From assembly GCA_029260765.1 (NCBI GenBank), contig JAJDCP010000116.1, positions 1 to 41,502 of the forward strand: 41,502 nt of DNA, read 5' to 3'. Under the pieces are notes generated by a model. It searched no databases. It worked only from the letters and a program-made list of their open reading frames with translations, and was not told the DNA's origin. The stretch is from Planctomycetota bacterium. GTDB taxonomy: Bacteria; Planctomycetota; J058; JAJDCP01. Made by a program: the position numbers and the translations under genes. Shown piece by piece: positions 1 to 7,517 of this stretch; position 1 is the stretch's first letter, and every line of letters begins with the position of its first letter.

Positions 1-4
1 AAAA

Positions 5-62
5 GTAGGGGCGGGGTTTACCCCCGCCCGTTCGCTCGGGAGGGGATAAACCCCTCCCCTAC
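5..62. repeat. Palindromic dispersed repeat, copy A1
   Basis: First of four related elements in the window (others at 7441, 34465 and 41415). It is bounded by an inverted GTAGGGG / CCCCTAC pair. It holds two consecutive hairpin-forming blocks of the form GGG(C/A)GGGG-TTTA-CCCC(G/T)CCC, separated by a short TTCGCTC core. It lies outside genes and has no coding potential. The structure resembles REP/MITE-type elements, but no transposase is nearby. Confidence 0.8.
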
Positions 63-63
63 A

Positions 64-561
64 AGGAATAGTACCTGGGCCTTGGACACGCGCACAGGCA
101 AACATGTGATTTCTGGCGCCACATACCGTCTAACTCGCGCTTAGGCGACTACGCCACCTGCTTTAAAGGCTGGATCCACTGAGTATGATCCACCTGCAGG
201 CCGCAAGCACCGCGCCAGCAACGTCTGCGGGTGAACTTAGTCGTTCGATGGATTGGGATTTATCTTGGCCGCTGAATGAATGTCAACCTGGTTCGGTTAC
301 CCAAACTTGAGCCCGCCCGGCACAGACCAAAAAGTCCGGGTTCGAGCTAGCCACGACAGGAAAAGACGCAAAGCAATCGGGATTAAGCTACCACGACGGC
401 GTAACTCTTCTCTCAGTAAGGAGAAAGCCTTTCGACCCTTTGACCGAAGGGTTGGATCTACACGAAGATCTGAGTGGTTGAAATGCGCTCCCTTCCCTGC
501 CGATGTCCTGGGGGTTGCGCATGAGACTCATCCAGAGGACGCTGCCCATCGTGAAGCCACG
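64..561. other. Gene-free region with consecutive hairpins
   Basis: No convincing gene is seen here. Several hairpins can be drawn in a row. One is at 316-340 (CCCGG..CGGG with inner GAC/GTC). Others are at 408-425 (TTCTC/GAGAA), 435-452 (ACCCTT/AAGGGT with a 6-base loop) and 455-470 (GATCT/AGATC with a 6-base loop). Between them, 349-400 contains CACGACAGG, then GACGCAAAGC, then CGGG..TAAG, an order of blocks that recalls the cyclic-di-GMP-I (GEMM) riboswitch. The intervening P2-type hairpin is missing, and no gene follows on the plus strand. It could be a degenerate or unknown structured RNA, or the 3' region of the minus-strand gene that ends at 562. Confidence 0.35.
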
Positions 562-2427
562 TCACTCTTCAGGTGCTTTCGCAACATAGATTTGAAACAC
601 ATCGTTTCGGAACACCATGTCTGCACGCCCGTCACCGGTTACGTCAGAAAAGTAGTACTCAGTCAAAGAGCTGGAGCTCGAGCCAGTTGAGAGATGGACC
701 GCGGCGTCGAAGGTCCCTTCGCCATCAGCGAGGAACACCTTCAGGGTTCCTTTCGGGTACACACCGTTGAAGCCGTTCGTGGGATTCCAGTAGATCTTGT
801 CCGCGCAGCCGTCGCCGTTGACGTCAGCAAAGGAGTACTTGGTCTTCGCCGAGCTGCTCCAACCATTGGGATCATGGATCGCGTCCGCAAAGGTCCCGTC
901 CCCCTTTGCAAGATAGATCTTCAGGGTCCCCTTGCGATACTCTCCACCGAAGTCTGTCGCGTGGTTCCAGTAGATTTTGTCGGCGCAACCGTCGCCGTTT
1001 ACATCGGCGAAGTAGTACCTCGTCTTATCTGACCGACTCCACCCGTTCGGGTCGTAGATCGCATCGGCAAAGGTCCCGTCTCCGTTGGCCAGGTACACCT
1101 TCAGGGTGCCCCTGTGGTGCTCCCCATCGAAGTCGTTCGTGTGGTTCCAGTAGATCTTGTCTGAGGCAGCGTCGCCGTTGACGTCTGCAAAGTAGTACTT
1201 CGTCTCTTCTGAGCGGCTCCACCCGTTCCGATCGAAGATCGGGTCGGAGAAGGTGCCGTCTCCTCGTGCCAGATACACCATCAAGGTTCCTTGAGGGTGG
1301 CGCCCTTCGAAAGTGTCCGCAGGGTTCCAGTGGATCTTGTCGGCGCAGCCGTCGCCGTCGACGTCGGCGAAGTAGTACCTCGTCCGACTTGACGTGCTGG
1401 CCTCTGTCCTGTCGTCGATCGGGTCGGCGAATCCCCCACCGGTGACCGCCGGGGAGACCGTCATTTTCGCCGCCGGCTGTCCTCCTCTGGCGTCACCCGT
1501 GTGGTCCCAATGGACCCTGTCCGCAATTCCGTCGCCATTGATGTCGGCGAGTGCGTGCCTTGAGCTCTCGGATACACAGCAGGCGTCGGGCAGTGGTGTG
1601 CTGTCGAAGGGCAGGTCCTCGATGATCCTCGCAAAGACCGGCAGGTGGTCCGATGGCAGACTCCCCACGTCCAGCCTCGTGTCGATGACAGTGTACGATG
1701 CATAGCTGAGAACTGGAGAGCAGAACAGGTAGTCCAGCCGCGGGCCGCCACGAGCGGACTTGAAGTCCTTCGAGTACGTGGACTGGTCCGACTGGTCCAA
1801 CTTGACGAATCCGGCATCCTCGACCTCTGCGATCGCGCGCGAACCCGGTTTGGCGTTCAGGTCACCGATGATCAAGACCGGTGGACCGTCCGCAAGACTC
1901 TCGATCGTCTCGAGAACGGTCCGCGACGACTCGAGTCGAAGCCTGGAGTGCTTGTCTCCCGCGATGAAGTGGTTGTTCACGACGAACACCCGACGACGGG
2001 TCTCCCGATCCTCGAGCAGGACCCAGGATGACGTCTTGATGACGTCGGAACCCGGGACCTCGAACCATCCGGAGTCGATTTCCGCGAACTTCGAGGTCTT
2101 CCAGAGGATCATCCGCGACGCCTCGTTTCTCCTGCCATCGTCGAAGCGGTACCAATGGCGCTCATACGACTCTCGAACATCGCGATCGATGACCTCTTCG
2201 TAGTCGCTGACAAGGAGTTCCTGAAACCCGATGATGTCCGGCATATAGGTCGACAAGATCTCATTGATGCCGGCCTTCCGGACAGCCAGAGGCTTCTCGT
2301 TCTTCTTCGTCTTGATGCTCGGGTGTCGCCCGGAGTCGTAGCGCAGGTTGTACGACATGATCGTGAAATCCGCCCGTGCCCCGACTGTGAGCAGGACAAA
2401 CACTGCAATCGCCAGATTCCGCTTCAC
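562..2427 (-). CDS. Secreted endonuclease/exonuclease/phosphatase with FG-GAP repeats
   Basis: 621 residues. The start is GTG at 2427 behind GAGGAAGG. Residues 1-19 form a Sec signal peptide ending in GARA. Residues about 20-270 are an endonuclease/exonuclease/phosphatase (EEP, DNase I-like) fold with its signature residues: SYNLRY, GFQEL, the NNHF block, GDLN, the RLDY aspartate and a terminal SDHLPV. All expected catalytic positions seem present. From about residue 290 to the end come five FG-GAP/VCBS-type repeats of about 60 residues, each with a DVNGDG-type calcium-binding loop. Such proteins are extracellular phosphoesterases acting on nucleic acid, phospholipid or sugar phosphate; the substrate cannot be told here. 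The gene stands alone, and a divergent small ORF begins about 215 bases upstream of its start. Confidence 0.88.
   Translation of the reverse strand: MKRNLAIAVFVLLTVGARADFTIMSYNLRYDSGRHPSIKTKKNEKPLAVRKAGINEILSTYMPDIIGFQELLVSDYEEVIDRDVRESYERHWYRFDDGRRNEASRMILWKTSKFAEIDSGWFEVPGSDVIKTSSWVLLEDRETRRRVFVVNNHFIAGDKHSRLRLESSRTVLETIESLADGPPVLIIGDLNAKPGSRAIAEVEDAGFVKLDQSDQSTYSKDFKSARGGPRLDYLFCSPVLSYASYTVIDTRLDVGSLPSDHLPVFARIIEDLPFDSTPLPDACCVSESSRHALADINGDGIADRVHWDHTGDARGGQPAAKMTVSPAVTGGGFADPIDDRTEASTSSRTRYYFADVDGDGCADKIHWNPADTFEGRHPQGTLMVYLARGDGTFSDPIFDRNGWSRSEETKYYFADVNGDAASDKIYWNHTNDFDGEHHRGTLKVYLANGDGTFADAIYDPNGWSRSDKTRYYFADVNGDGCADKIYWNHATDFGGEYRKGTLKIYLAKGDGTFADAIHDPNGWSSSAKTKYSFADVNGDGCADKIYWNPTNGFNGVYPKGTLKVFLADGEGTFDAAVHLSTGSSSSSLTEYYFSDVTGDGRADMVFRNDVFQIYVAKAPEE
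645..1560 (-). repeat. 180-bp tandem repeats inside the FG-GAP region
   Basis: The FG-GAP part of the secreted phosphoesterase gene is a DNA-level tandem repeat. Near-identical blocks around a TTCCAGTAGAT-type core recur near 785, 965, 1145 and 1325, and a more diverged one near 1504, with a period of 180 bases (60 codons). Similarity is highest in the middle units, as expected of recent unit duplication or gene conversion. Array length may vary between strains. Confidence 0.8.
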
Positions 2428-2642
2428 GTCCCTTCCTCATTGCTGCATGGCTTCTGAAGTCTAGCCCGCATCCCCAGCAATGCGTTCTCGAAAGCCGGGT
2501 AGCCGGGCTTCTCCACCCGCAGGCGACCATTCCCACAACCATGCAAAGACTGTCTCAATCGGACTAATATCATTGAAACATCTTCCGTGTCCCCGACGTC
2601 CAAGGAGAAAATCCACACGACCATGCCAGTAGAGGAGAAGCC

Positions 2643-2822
2643 ATGTCACACACTACCCTCCCCCTCACTATCTCCTGGCTCCTCATCACCGGACTCACTG
2701 GAGCCAGTTGGGCCCAAAGTGAGGACCTCTATCTTCGGCGCGGGGTGCGTGTCAAGCGGGGATTGCTGTTGCGGGCCCGGGTAGACCGGGAGATGGCGCG
2801 GGCCCTTGTCAGACACTCCTAA
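2643..2822 (+). CDS. Small secreted or membrane-anchored protein, 59 residues
   Basis: An ATG at 2643 follows GAGGAGA with good spacing and opens a 59-residue frame ending in TAA. Residues 1-24 look like a signal peptide: a hydrophobic LPLTISWLLITGLTG stretch, then an ASWA cleavage site before QSED. The remaining 35 residues are strongly basic (many Arg) with no recognised domain. The stop overlaps the last four bases of the convergent transporter gene (ends 2819). It may be a genuine small protein or the preserved 5' end of a truncated gene. Good ribosome binding site and signal peptide, but no homologue known to me. Confidence 0.5.
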   Translation: MSHTTLPLTISWLLITGLTGASWAQSEDLYLRRGVRVKRGLLLRARVDREMARALVRHS

Positions 2823-3589
2823 CCTGGCGGCGCCACGCTCTCGCGATCGGCGTCGTGCTCGGCCAGCGGGTCGATCTGCAGGTAGCGCGCCAGCCAGCGC
2901 ACACCAAAATAGAACGGGATCGTGTCGATGGCCGCGCAGGTGAACTTGAAGATGTAGCCGGCCCGGATGTAGTCCCACAGCTGCGGCCAGAGCGCCTGGT
3001 CGGCGTCGATCGGCAGACCCTTGGCGTAGAAGTGGGTGATGGTGATCACGCAGAAGGTGTCGATGAACTGGCTGACCATGGTCGAGCCGTTGTTCCGTAG
3101 CCAGAGGTGCTTGCCGCGGGTCAGCCGCTTCCAGAAGTGGAACAGGTAGACATCGCAGAACTGTGCTGCCATGTACGCGATCATCGAGGCGAAGGTGCCG
3201 CCGAGGCTCAGCTCACGGATCCTGAAAAAGACGGGCAGCTCCTGGCCCTCGGGCACGGGGGGCAGTCCTCCCAGCCACAGGATGATGACCAGCCAGATGT
3301 TGACCATCAAGCCGACCCAGACCAGGAAGTTCGCGCGCTTGCGGCCGTAGAGCTCAGAGATGAAGTCGGTACACAGAAACGTGATCGGGTAGGGCAGGAC
3401 GCCGATCGCGAGCGGCATCGGCAGGTACCAGCCGAAGATGTGGAAGCCGACATCCATAAAGCGCGTCACGCCCAGGATGTTCAGCATCGTCATCGAGCCG
3501 AGGAACAGCCCTGCCAGCACGAGAAAGACCCGCTCGCGGCGAGCGTGCAGGGCGCTGGCCTCGATCGGGTGCAGCGCGGGCTCGGTCAT
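2819..3589 (-). CDS. yhhQ: Queuosine precursor transporter (YhhQ/VUT family)
   Basis: 256 residues with about six hydrophobic membrane segments. It carries the family signature near residues 65-85 (LPYPITFLCTDFISELYG), a conserved Asp/Glu pair within the membrane, and the FIDTF and FKFT segments near the end. YhhQ-family proteins import queuosine precursors (preQ0/preQ1) across the inner membrane for tRNA modification. Start at ATG 3589 behind GGAGG, one base after the stop of the upstream GTPase gene, so the two are translationally linked. It is the last gene of the minus-strand run that begins at 6411. The link to lipid genes is positional only. The family assignment is secure; which precursor it prefers is not visible. 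Confidence 0.88.
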   Translation of the reverse strand: MTEPALHPIEASALHARRERVFLVLAGLFLGSMTMLNILGVTRFMDVGFHIFGWYLPMPLAIGVLPYPITFLCTDFISELYGRKRANFLVWVGLMVNIWLVIILWLGGLPPVPEGQELPVFFRIRELSLGGTFASMIAYMAAQFCDVYLFHFWKRLTRGKHLWLRNNGSTMVSQFIDTFCVITITHFYAKGLPIDADQALWPQLWDYIRAGYIFKFTCAAIDTIPFYFGVRWLARYLQIDPLAEHDADRESVAPPG

Positions 3590-3590
3590 C

Positions 3591-4652
3591 TCAGCCTCCG
3601 TGGCGGAATTCGATCACGTCCCCATCTTTGACGATGTAGGTCTTGGGCTCCAGCCGCACGTGCTTTGCTTCTTTGGCGGCCTTGACCGAGCCGTACTGCT
3701 CGTAGTCTTCCCAGGCACAGACTTCGGCACGGATGAAGCCGCGCTGGATGTCTGTGTGGATCTTCCCGGCTGCATCGACGGCGTTGGTGCCGCGGCGGAT
3801 GGTCCAGGCCCGGACCTCTTTGGGACCCGCGGTCAAGAAGGAGTGCAGGTTCAAGAACTGGTAGCTCAAGCGCAGCAGCCGGCTGGAGATCACTTCCTCG
3901 ATGCCGAAGTCCCGCAGAAACTCTCCGCGCTCCTCTTCGGACAGCTGGGCGACCTCAGCTTCGAGGCCCGCGCGGATGGCGACAGTGACGCTGGTCGGCC
4001 GCTCGTCGCTTGCCCATTCGGGCAGCGGCGGCAGGCCGAGAGCCTCGACGTCTGCGTCGTCGTCGACGTTGACAAGCATGATGCGTGGCTTGAGGGAGAG
4101 CAACGCGAAGCCGCGGATCTCCTCGCGTTCTTCGTCGCTGAGGTCGGCCTCGAGTGCCGAGCGCCCCTCTTCGAACACCGGCTTGAGCTTCTGCAGGACG
4201 TGCAGATGCGAGGCTTTGTCGCGCGCCGCTTTCGAGAGGTGGCGCGAGCTCTTCTCTGCCTTCTCGATCAGCTTTTCGACCAATGCGAAGTCTGCGAAGA
4301 CCAGCTCGGCCTCGAGGGCTTCGAGGTCGCGCCGGAAGTCGACCTTGCCGTCGCGAGCGACGACGTTGGGGCTCTGGAATCCCATCACCACACAGACCAG
4401 CGCATCGCATTCGCGCAGCTCGCCGAAATACTTGTCGCCTCCGAAGCCCGGGAAGTCGACGAACTGGACTGTCGCAGGGGTGAACTTCTTTGGCTCGTAG
4501 TCTTCCCGCAGGCGCTCGAGCCGCGGATCGGGTACCGGGACCACGCGCAGCCGTTTCTCGCCACGCCGGGGTGCATCGCCCCCCGGCCCGGTCAGCGCGT
4601 CGAAAACCGTCGACTTGCCGGCCATCTCGAAGCCGCAGATTCCCAGTTTCAT
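3591..4652 (-). CDS. YchF/Obg-like GTPase with C-terminal DUF933 (TGS-like) domain
   Basis: 353 residues from ATG 4652, which overlaps the stop of the upstream acyltransferase gene (ATGA). An N-terminal MKLGICGFEMAGKST P-loop is followed by a switch-II DFPGF motif and a coiled-coil-rich middle (residues about 130-200). There is an NVDD motif in the G4 position where true Ras-like GTPases have NKxD, as in the YchF group. The C-terminal half ends in the DUF933/TGS-like fold (VRAWTIRRGTNAVDAAGKIHTD..RGFIRAEV). YchF proteins bind ATP or GTP and associate with ribosomes. This one diverges from canonical YchF in the P-loop (GFEMAGKST instead of GLPNVGKST), so it is probably a separate subfamily. 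Function beyond nucleotide hydrolysis is unknown. Confidence 0.85.
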   Translation of the reverse strand: MKLGICGFEMAGKSTVFDALTGPGGDAPRRGEKRLRVVPVPDPRLERLREDYEPKKFTPATVQFVDFPGFGGDKYFGELRECDALVCVVMGFQSPNVVARDGKVDFRRDLEALEAELVFADFALVEKLIEKAEKSSRHLSKAARDKASHLHVLQKLKPVFEEGRSALEADLSDEEREEIRGFALLSLKPRIMLVNVDDDADVEALGLPPLPEWASDERPTSVTVAIRAGLEAEVAQLSEEERGEFLRDFGIEEVISSRLLRLSYQFLNLHSFLTAGPKEVRAWTIRRGTNAVDAAGKIHTDIQRGFIRAEVCAWEDYEQYGSVKAAKEAKHVRLEPKTYIVKDGDVIEFRHGG

Positions 4653-5644
4653 GCCTGTCCCCTTGCCTTGCGTTTGGAGGATGGTTGTTTCGAGGCCGCG
4701 GGGGCCTCCCAGAATGGATAGAAGTTGTGCCACTGGTACGGGAAGCGCCGCAGCACGGCCTCGAGCTCGGCGGCGTAGCCCTGGGCCCAGTCGCGAAGCC
4801 GCGCTTGCCGCTGTGAGCGATCGCCGAAGCGCAGGTTTGCGGGCGGACCGAGGATGTAGCGGTAGCGGTAGAACCCCTCGCGCATCACGAAGGTGTGGAG
4901 TAGCGGCGCGCCGCTGACGGCTGCGACCAGGTAGGGCCCGGTGGGAAGCCTCGCGGCCTGCCCCAGAAAGGAGACCGTGGCAGTGTGCCGGGCCTCGGCT
5001 TCCAGGTAACGGTCTCCGTGCATGGCGACGATCTCGCCCCGGGAGAGAGCGGCGAGAATGGCCAGGGAGGTGTCCGCGGATCCGTCAGCCGCGATGACCC
5101 GCAGCAAGGGATTCGCGAAGCGCTCCAGGTAGCGACGGGCGTGGTCTACCTCGGCTGTGTACATCACGATGTTGACGGGCACTTGCAGCTCGGTGAGCGA
5201 GTGGGCGGCGGCCTCCCAGTTGCCGCAGTGGGCACTGAGCACAACCAGGCCGCGGCCCTGGGCCAGGCCTTGCTGCATGTGTGCGTGCCCCTCGAAGCGC
5301 AACTGGAAGCGTTGGCGCAGCCCCCCGATCAGCGCTATCCGGTCGAGGAGAATCTGGCCGAAGGAGAAGAAGTGCAGGTAGGCCTGCATGAAGCCCGTCC
5401 ACGGACCGCCCACACGCATTCCCAGCCGCCGACGGTACTCGGCGGCGGCCCGTACGGCAGCGCGGGCAGACAGCACGAAATACAGAGCGACGGGAATCAA
5501 CAGCAGGTAGGCCGCCCACAGGCCGCAACTACGCAGCAACTGCAGGAAGATCCAGTTGCCGACACCGCCCCGCGTCCTGCCGGTCCAGCGTCGGGGCGCA
5601 GTTGCGGGTTGTTGGTGGGGGGCTGCGGCCTCGACTGGGGTCAC
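4649..5644 (-). CDS. LpxL/HtrB-family lipid acyltransferase
   Basis: 331 residues with a GTG start at 5644 overlapping the stop of the acyl carrier protein gene (GTGA). An N-terminal membrane segment (about residues 28-60) precedes the acyltransferase domain. The catalytic HxxxxE motif is seen as HCGNWE near residue 140. The downstream MHGDRY block is also typical of the lauroyl/myristoyl acyltransferase family (PF03279). These enzymes sit on the inner membrane and add secondary acyl chains to lipid A or related glycolipids, using acyl-ACP as donor. The directly preceding ACP gene suggests a dedicated carrier. The exact acceptor lipid cannot be read from the sequence. Confidence 0.87.
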   Translation of the reverse strand: MTPVEAAAPHQQPATAPRRWTGRTRGGVGNWIFLQLLRSCGLWAAYLLLIPVALYFVLSARAAVRAAAEYRRRLGMRVGGPWTGFMQAYLHFFSFGQILLDRIALIGGLRQRFQLRFEGHAHMQQGLAQGRGLVVLSAHCGNWEAAAHSLTELQVPVNIVMYTAEVDHARRYLERFANPLLRVIAADGSADTSLAILAALSRGEIVAMHGDRYLEAEARHTATVSFLGQAARLPTGPYLVAAVSGAPLLHTFVMREGFYRYRYILGPPANLRFGDRSQRQARLRDWAQGYAAELEAVLRRFPYQWHNFYPFWEAPAASKQPSSKRKARGQA

Positions 5645-5892
5645 GCCGTGGCACCCAGCCGTTTCTGGATCGCGGCGGTGATGTCCGAGAGCTTCAGCAT
5701 GGCGCGCGCTTCGCTCTCTTCGATGCGGACCGAGAAGCGCTTCTCGATGGCGACCACCAGGTCGACGCCATCGAGGCTGTCCAAGCCGAGATCATCGCGC
5801 AGATGGGCTTCGGGAGCGAGCAACTCCGGCTCGATCTCAAACCCCTCCACCATGATGCCGTGTACGCCGGAAACGATTTCCTCGAACGTCAA
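5641..5892 (-). CDS. Acyl carrier protein
   Basis: 83 residues, with a TTG start at 5892 behind a GGGAGGGAG ribosome binding site. The phosphopantetheine attachment motif LGLDSLDGVDLVVAIE is intact, with the modified Ser in DSL near residue 39, and the remainder fits the four-helix ACP fold. It overlaps the LpxL-like acyltransferase by four bases, so the pair is translationally coupled. The likely role is to carry the acyl chain transferred by that enzyme or to serve a small lipid pathway. It is probably a secondary ACP, because the usual fabD-fabG-acpP-fabF context is absent. Confidence 0.9.
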   Translation of the reverse strand: MTFEEIVSGVHGIMVEGFEIEPELLAPEAHLRDDLGLDSLDGVDLVVAIEKRFSVRIEESEARAMLKLSDITAAIQKRLGATA

Positions 5893-5925
5893 CCGGCTCC
5901 CTCCCGTCTTGACAAGCCGTGTATT

Positions 5926-6411
5926 CTACAGCGGGGTGCGCAGCCACGTCCAGCCCCCCAGGCAGAGATTGAGCAGCCAGTTGCCTACCAGCACGGCGAC
6001 CAGGGTCATGCCCGCGCGGTCTCCCCAGCGAAGGGGCAGACGGAAGCCCGCGCCCAGCGCTTGCAGCAGGTTGTAGACGAACAGCAGGGCGACGAAGCCG
6101 AAGACTACGAATCCGACCCGATTGTAGCGCTGTGCGCCCTGCCATTGGCCATGGGCCAGAGCGACGAAAGAGCGCGTGAGTCCACAGCCCGGGCAGTTCA
6201 CCCCCAGTACGGCCTGTGAGGGGCACATCGCTGGCGTGCGCCAACCGAAGATCTTGAATCCTTGCTTGCCAGGCAACGGCAGCAGCAGCGAGAGCAGCAA
6301 TGCGCCCCCGTAGAAGATCGCGTTGAGGCGGTAGTAGGAGCGCGGGCGCAGGCCTTCCCGTTGCGGATCGGGGGCGGAGGCGGGCGCGGGACTCTCTTGC
6401 GGCTCGCTCAC
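5926..6411 (-). CDS. DUF2752 family membrane protein
   Basis: 161 residues using GTG at 6411, preceded by a GAGAGAG purine run. After a short Pro/Ala-rich N-terminus there is a transmembrane segment (about residues 30-50), then the DUF2752 hallmark NCPGCGLTRSF with flanking cysteines (MCPSQAVLGVNCPGCG). Two further membrane helices follow. DUF2752 proteins are small inner-membrane proteins of unknown function. The gene heads the run that continues into ACP, acyltransferase, GTPase and YhhQ, separated by 33 bases from the ACP start. It is divergent from the selenoprotein gene. Upstream in-frame sequence exists but lacks a better start. Confidence 0.8.
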   Translation of the reverse strand: MSEPQESPAPASAPDPQREGLRPRSYYRLNAIFYGGALLLSLLLPLPGKQGFKIFGWRTPAMCPSQAVLGVNCPGCGLTRSFVALAHGQWQGAQRYNRVGFVVFGFVALLFVYNLLQALGAGFRLPLRWGDRAGMTLVAVLVGNWLLNLCLGGWTWLRTPL

Positions 6412-6523
6412 AGTGCTCTCTCTTTTTGGGCGCCCTTCTGGGGAGCGGACCTCAGTATGCCGTAGCCGACCGCCTGGCCGAAGGCCCGGGCGCAGATTTT
6501 GGTGTAGGAGGCAACTTGGTTCC

Positions 6524-6552
6524 TTGCCGCAAGTTCGAACATGCACTACACT
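6524..6552 (+). promoter_or_regulatory. Candidate sigma-70 promoter for the selenoprotein gene
   Basis: TTGCCG (6524-6529) and TACACT (6547-6552) are separated by exactly 17 bases. The predicted start point near 6559 would give a 5' leader of about 40 bases before the ATG at 6599. The call rests on spacing and hexamer match only. Confidence 0.4.
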
Positions 6553-6598
6553 AAAATCAGAAAATTCGTTCTTCTTTTGCCAGGCACGAGAGGTAGCT

Positions 6599-7243
6599 AT
6601 GACCTTACAAGCTCGACTGGACCGCATGCGCGAGGCGTCAGCCAAAAAGATCCCGCCCGCGGCTCTGTCGACCATGCACAGGGCACTCGATGGGCTGCGT
6701 GCATCCGGGATCATCGACCGCGTCATCAAAGTCGGAGCCACGCTTCCAGCGTTCGCGCTGCCCGACACGCAAGGGCAGCTGCTGCGGTCCGAGACCCTGC
6801 TCGCGCAGGGTCCCCTGGTGCTGAGCTTCTACCGGGGCCTGTGGTGACCGTATTGCAACGCAGAGCTGTACGCTCTGCAAAAACACCTGGCCGCCATCCA
6901 GTCGGCGGGAGCGCAGCTGGTGGCGATCTCGCCGCAGGTGGCCGCGAAGAACGCTGAAGTGAAAGAGAAACACCGCCTCGAATACCCGGTCTTGAGCGAT
7001 CACGGCAATGAGTACGCAGCCAAGCTCGGTCTGCGGCACGATCTGCCTCAGGATCTGCGCGAGGTCTATCGGGGCTTTGGTGTGGACCTCGCTGAGTCCA
7101 ACGGTGAAGACTCGTGGACGCTGCCGCTGGCTACGCGCATCGTGGTCGATCAGCAGGGGGTGATCCGCGCGCTCTCGTGCGATCCCGACTACACCATCCG
7201 TCCCGAGCCGAGCGCGACGGTCGGTCTGTTGGAAGGGCTGTGA
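6599..7243 (+). CDS. Peroxiredoxin-like selenoprotein (in-frame UGA = Sec83)
   Basis: 214 residues if the TGA at 6845-6847 is read as selenocysteine. ATG 6599 follows GAGAGG with 5-base spacing. The frame reads GxxLPAFALPDTQG, then LVLSFYRGLW-U-PYCNAEL, then a long continuation (VAISPQ, YPVLSDHGNEYA, FGV, LPLATRIVVDQQGVIR). This is the peroxiredoxin-like (AhpC/TSA) family whose normal sequence is YRGxWCPYCNxEL, so the TGA falls exactly on the peroxidatic Cys. Homology continues in frame on both sides, which argues against a pseudogene. Position 86 keeps Cys, giving a UxxC redox motif. The likely role is thiol-dependent reduction of peroxides in the cytoplasm. It would require SelA, SelB, SelC and SelD encoded elsewhere. 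Confidence 0.88.
6845..6847 (+). other. UGA selenocysteine codon
   Basis: TGA sits in frame between TGG and CCG TAT TGC, replacing the Cys codon of the WCPYC motif of this peroxiredoxin-like family. The frame continues open for 132 further codons with family-typical sequence. Confidence 0.85.
6860..6878 (+). promoter_or_regulatory. Bacterial SECIS-like hairpin
   Basis: Twelve bases after the UGA codon, GCAGAGC (6860-6866) pairs perfectly with GCTCTGC (6872-6878) around a TGTAC loop. The loop has G as its second base and starts 19 bases after the UGA. Both agree with the known bacterial SECIS rules: an apical loop about 16-37 bases downstream and G in one of the first two loop positions. It lies inside the coding sequence, as bacterial SECIS elements do. 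Confidence 0.75.
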
Positions 7244-7267
7244 GGTTCGGGGTTGGTGGGTAGGGAG

Positions 7268-7320
7268 AACCCGAACCCGAACCCGGACCCGGACCCGGAC
7301 CCGGACCCGGACCCGGACCC
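7268..7320. repeat. Hexanucleotide tandem repeat (AACCCG/GACCCG)n
   Basis: Three AACCCG units (from 7268) are followed by six GACCCG units, the last incomplete, without interruption. It begins 24 bases after the selenoprotein stop codon and abuts repeat B1. Such short tandem arrays are prone to slippage and probably vary between isolates. Confidence 0.9.
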
Positions 7321-7322
7321 TT

Positions 7323-7372
7323 CTTCTGTAGCGGCGCTCTGCGAGAGGCTGTCTCACGGAACGTCTGGAGGC
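7323..7372 (+). repeat. Dispersed repeat B, copy 1
   Basis: This 50-base block begins CTTCTGTAGCGGCGCTCTG and ends GGAACGTCTGGAGGC. It recurs at 41298-41346 with only a few differences. In both places it lies about 70 bases before a type-A palindromic repeat, in the same orientation, although the 70 bases between them are unrelated. Confidence 0.8.
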
Positions 7373-7440
7373 GTGGGATTGATTCCTGAGGGCAACCTCC
7401 GGTTCCTGCGACTCGGGGAGGGAAAACCGACTTTTCTCTT

Positions 7441-7517
7441 TGTAGGGGAGGGGTTTACACCTCGAAGACTCGGACGCTTCGCTCCACCCGCGGGCGGGGG
7501 TGAACCCCGCCCCTACA
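7441..7517. repeat. Palindromic dispersed repeat, copy A2
   Basis: Bounded by TGTAGGGG and CCCCTACA inverted ends, with a core reading CTCGAAGACTCGGACGCTTC. Copy A4 (41415-41491) contains almost the same core in the opposite orientation between ends of the same orientation. Both are followed by TGACAA. See the findings for this apparent core inversion. Confidence 0.85.

Noticed and set aside
332..352. GGTTCGAG resembling a tRNA T-loop
   Set aside because: The flanking bases do not form a T-stem, and no acceptor, D or anticodon arms can be drawn.
280..690. 136-codon plus-strand frame
   Set aside because: It overlaps the 3' end of the secreted phosphoesterase, has no ribosome binding site or family resemblance, and covers the hairpin-rich non-coding stretch.
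6413..6847. Interpretation of the peroxiredoxin gene as a pseudogene truncated at 6847
   Set aside because: The frame continues with conserved sequence, the stop is TGA exactly on the catalytic Cys position, and a SECIS-like hairpin follows.
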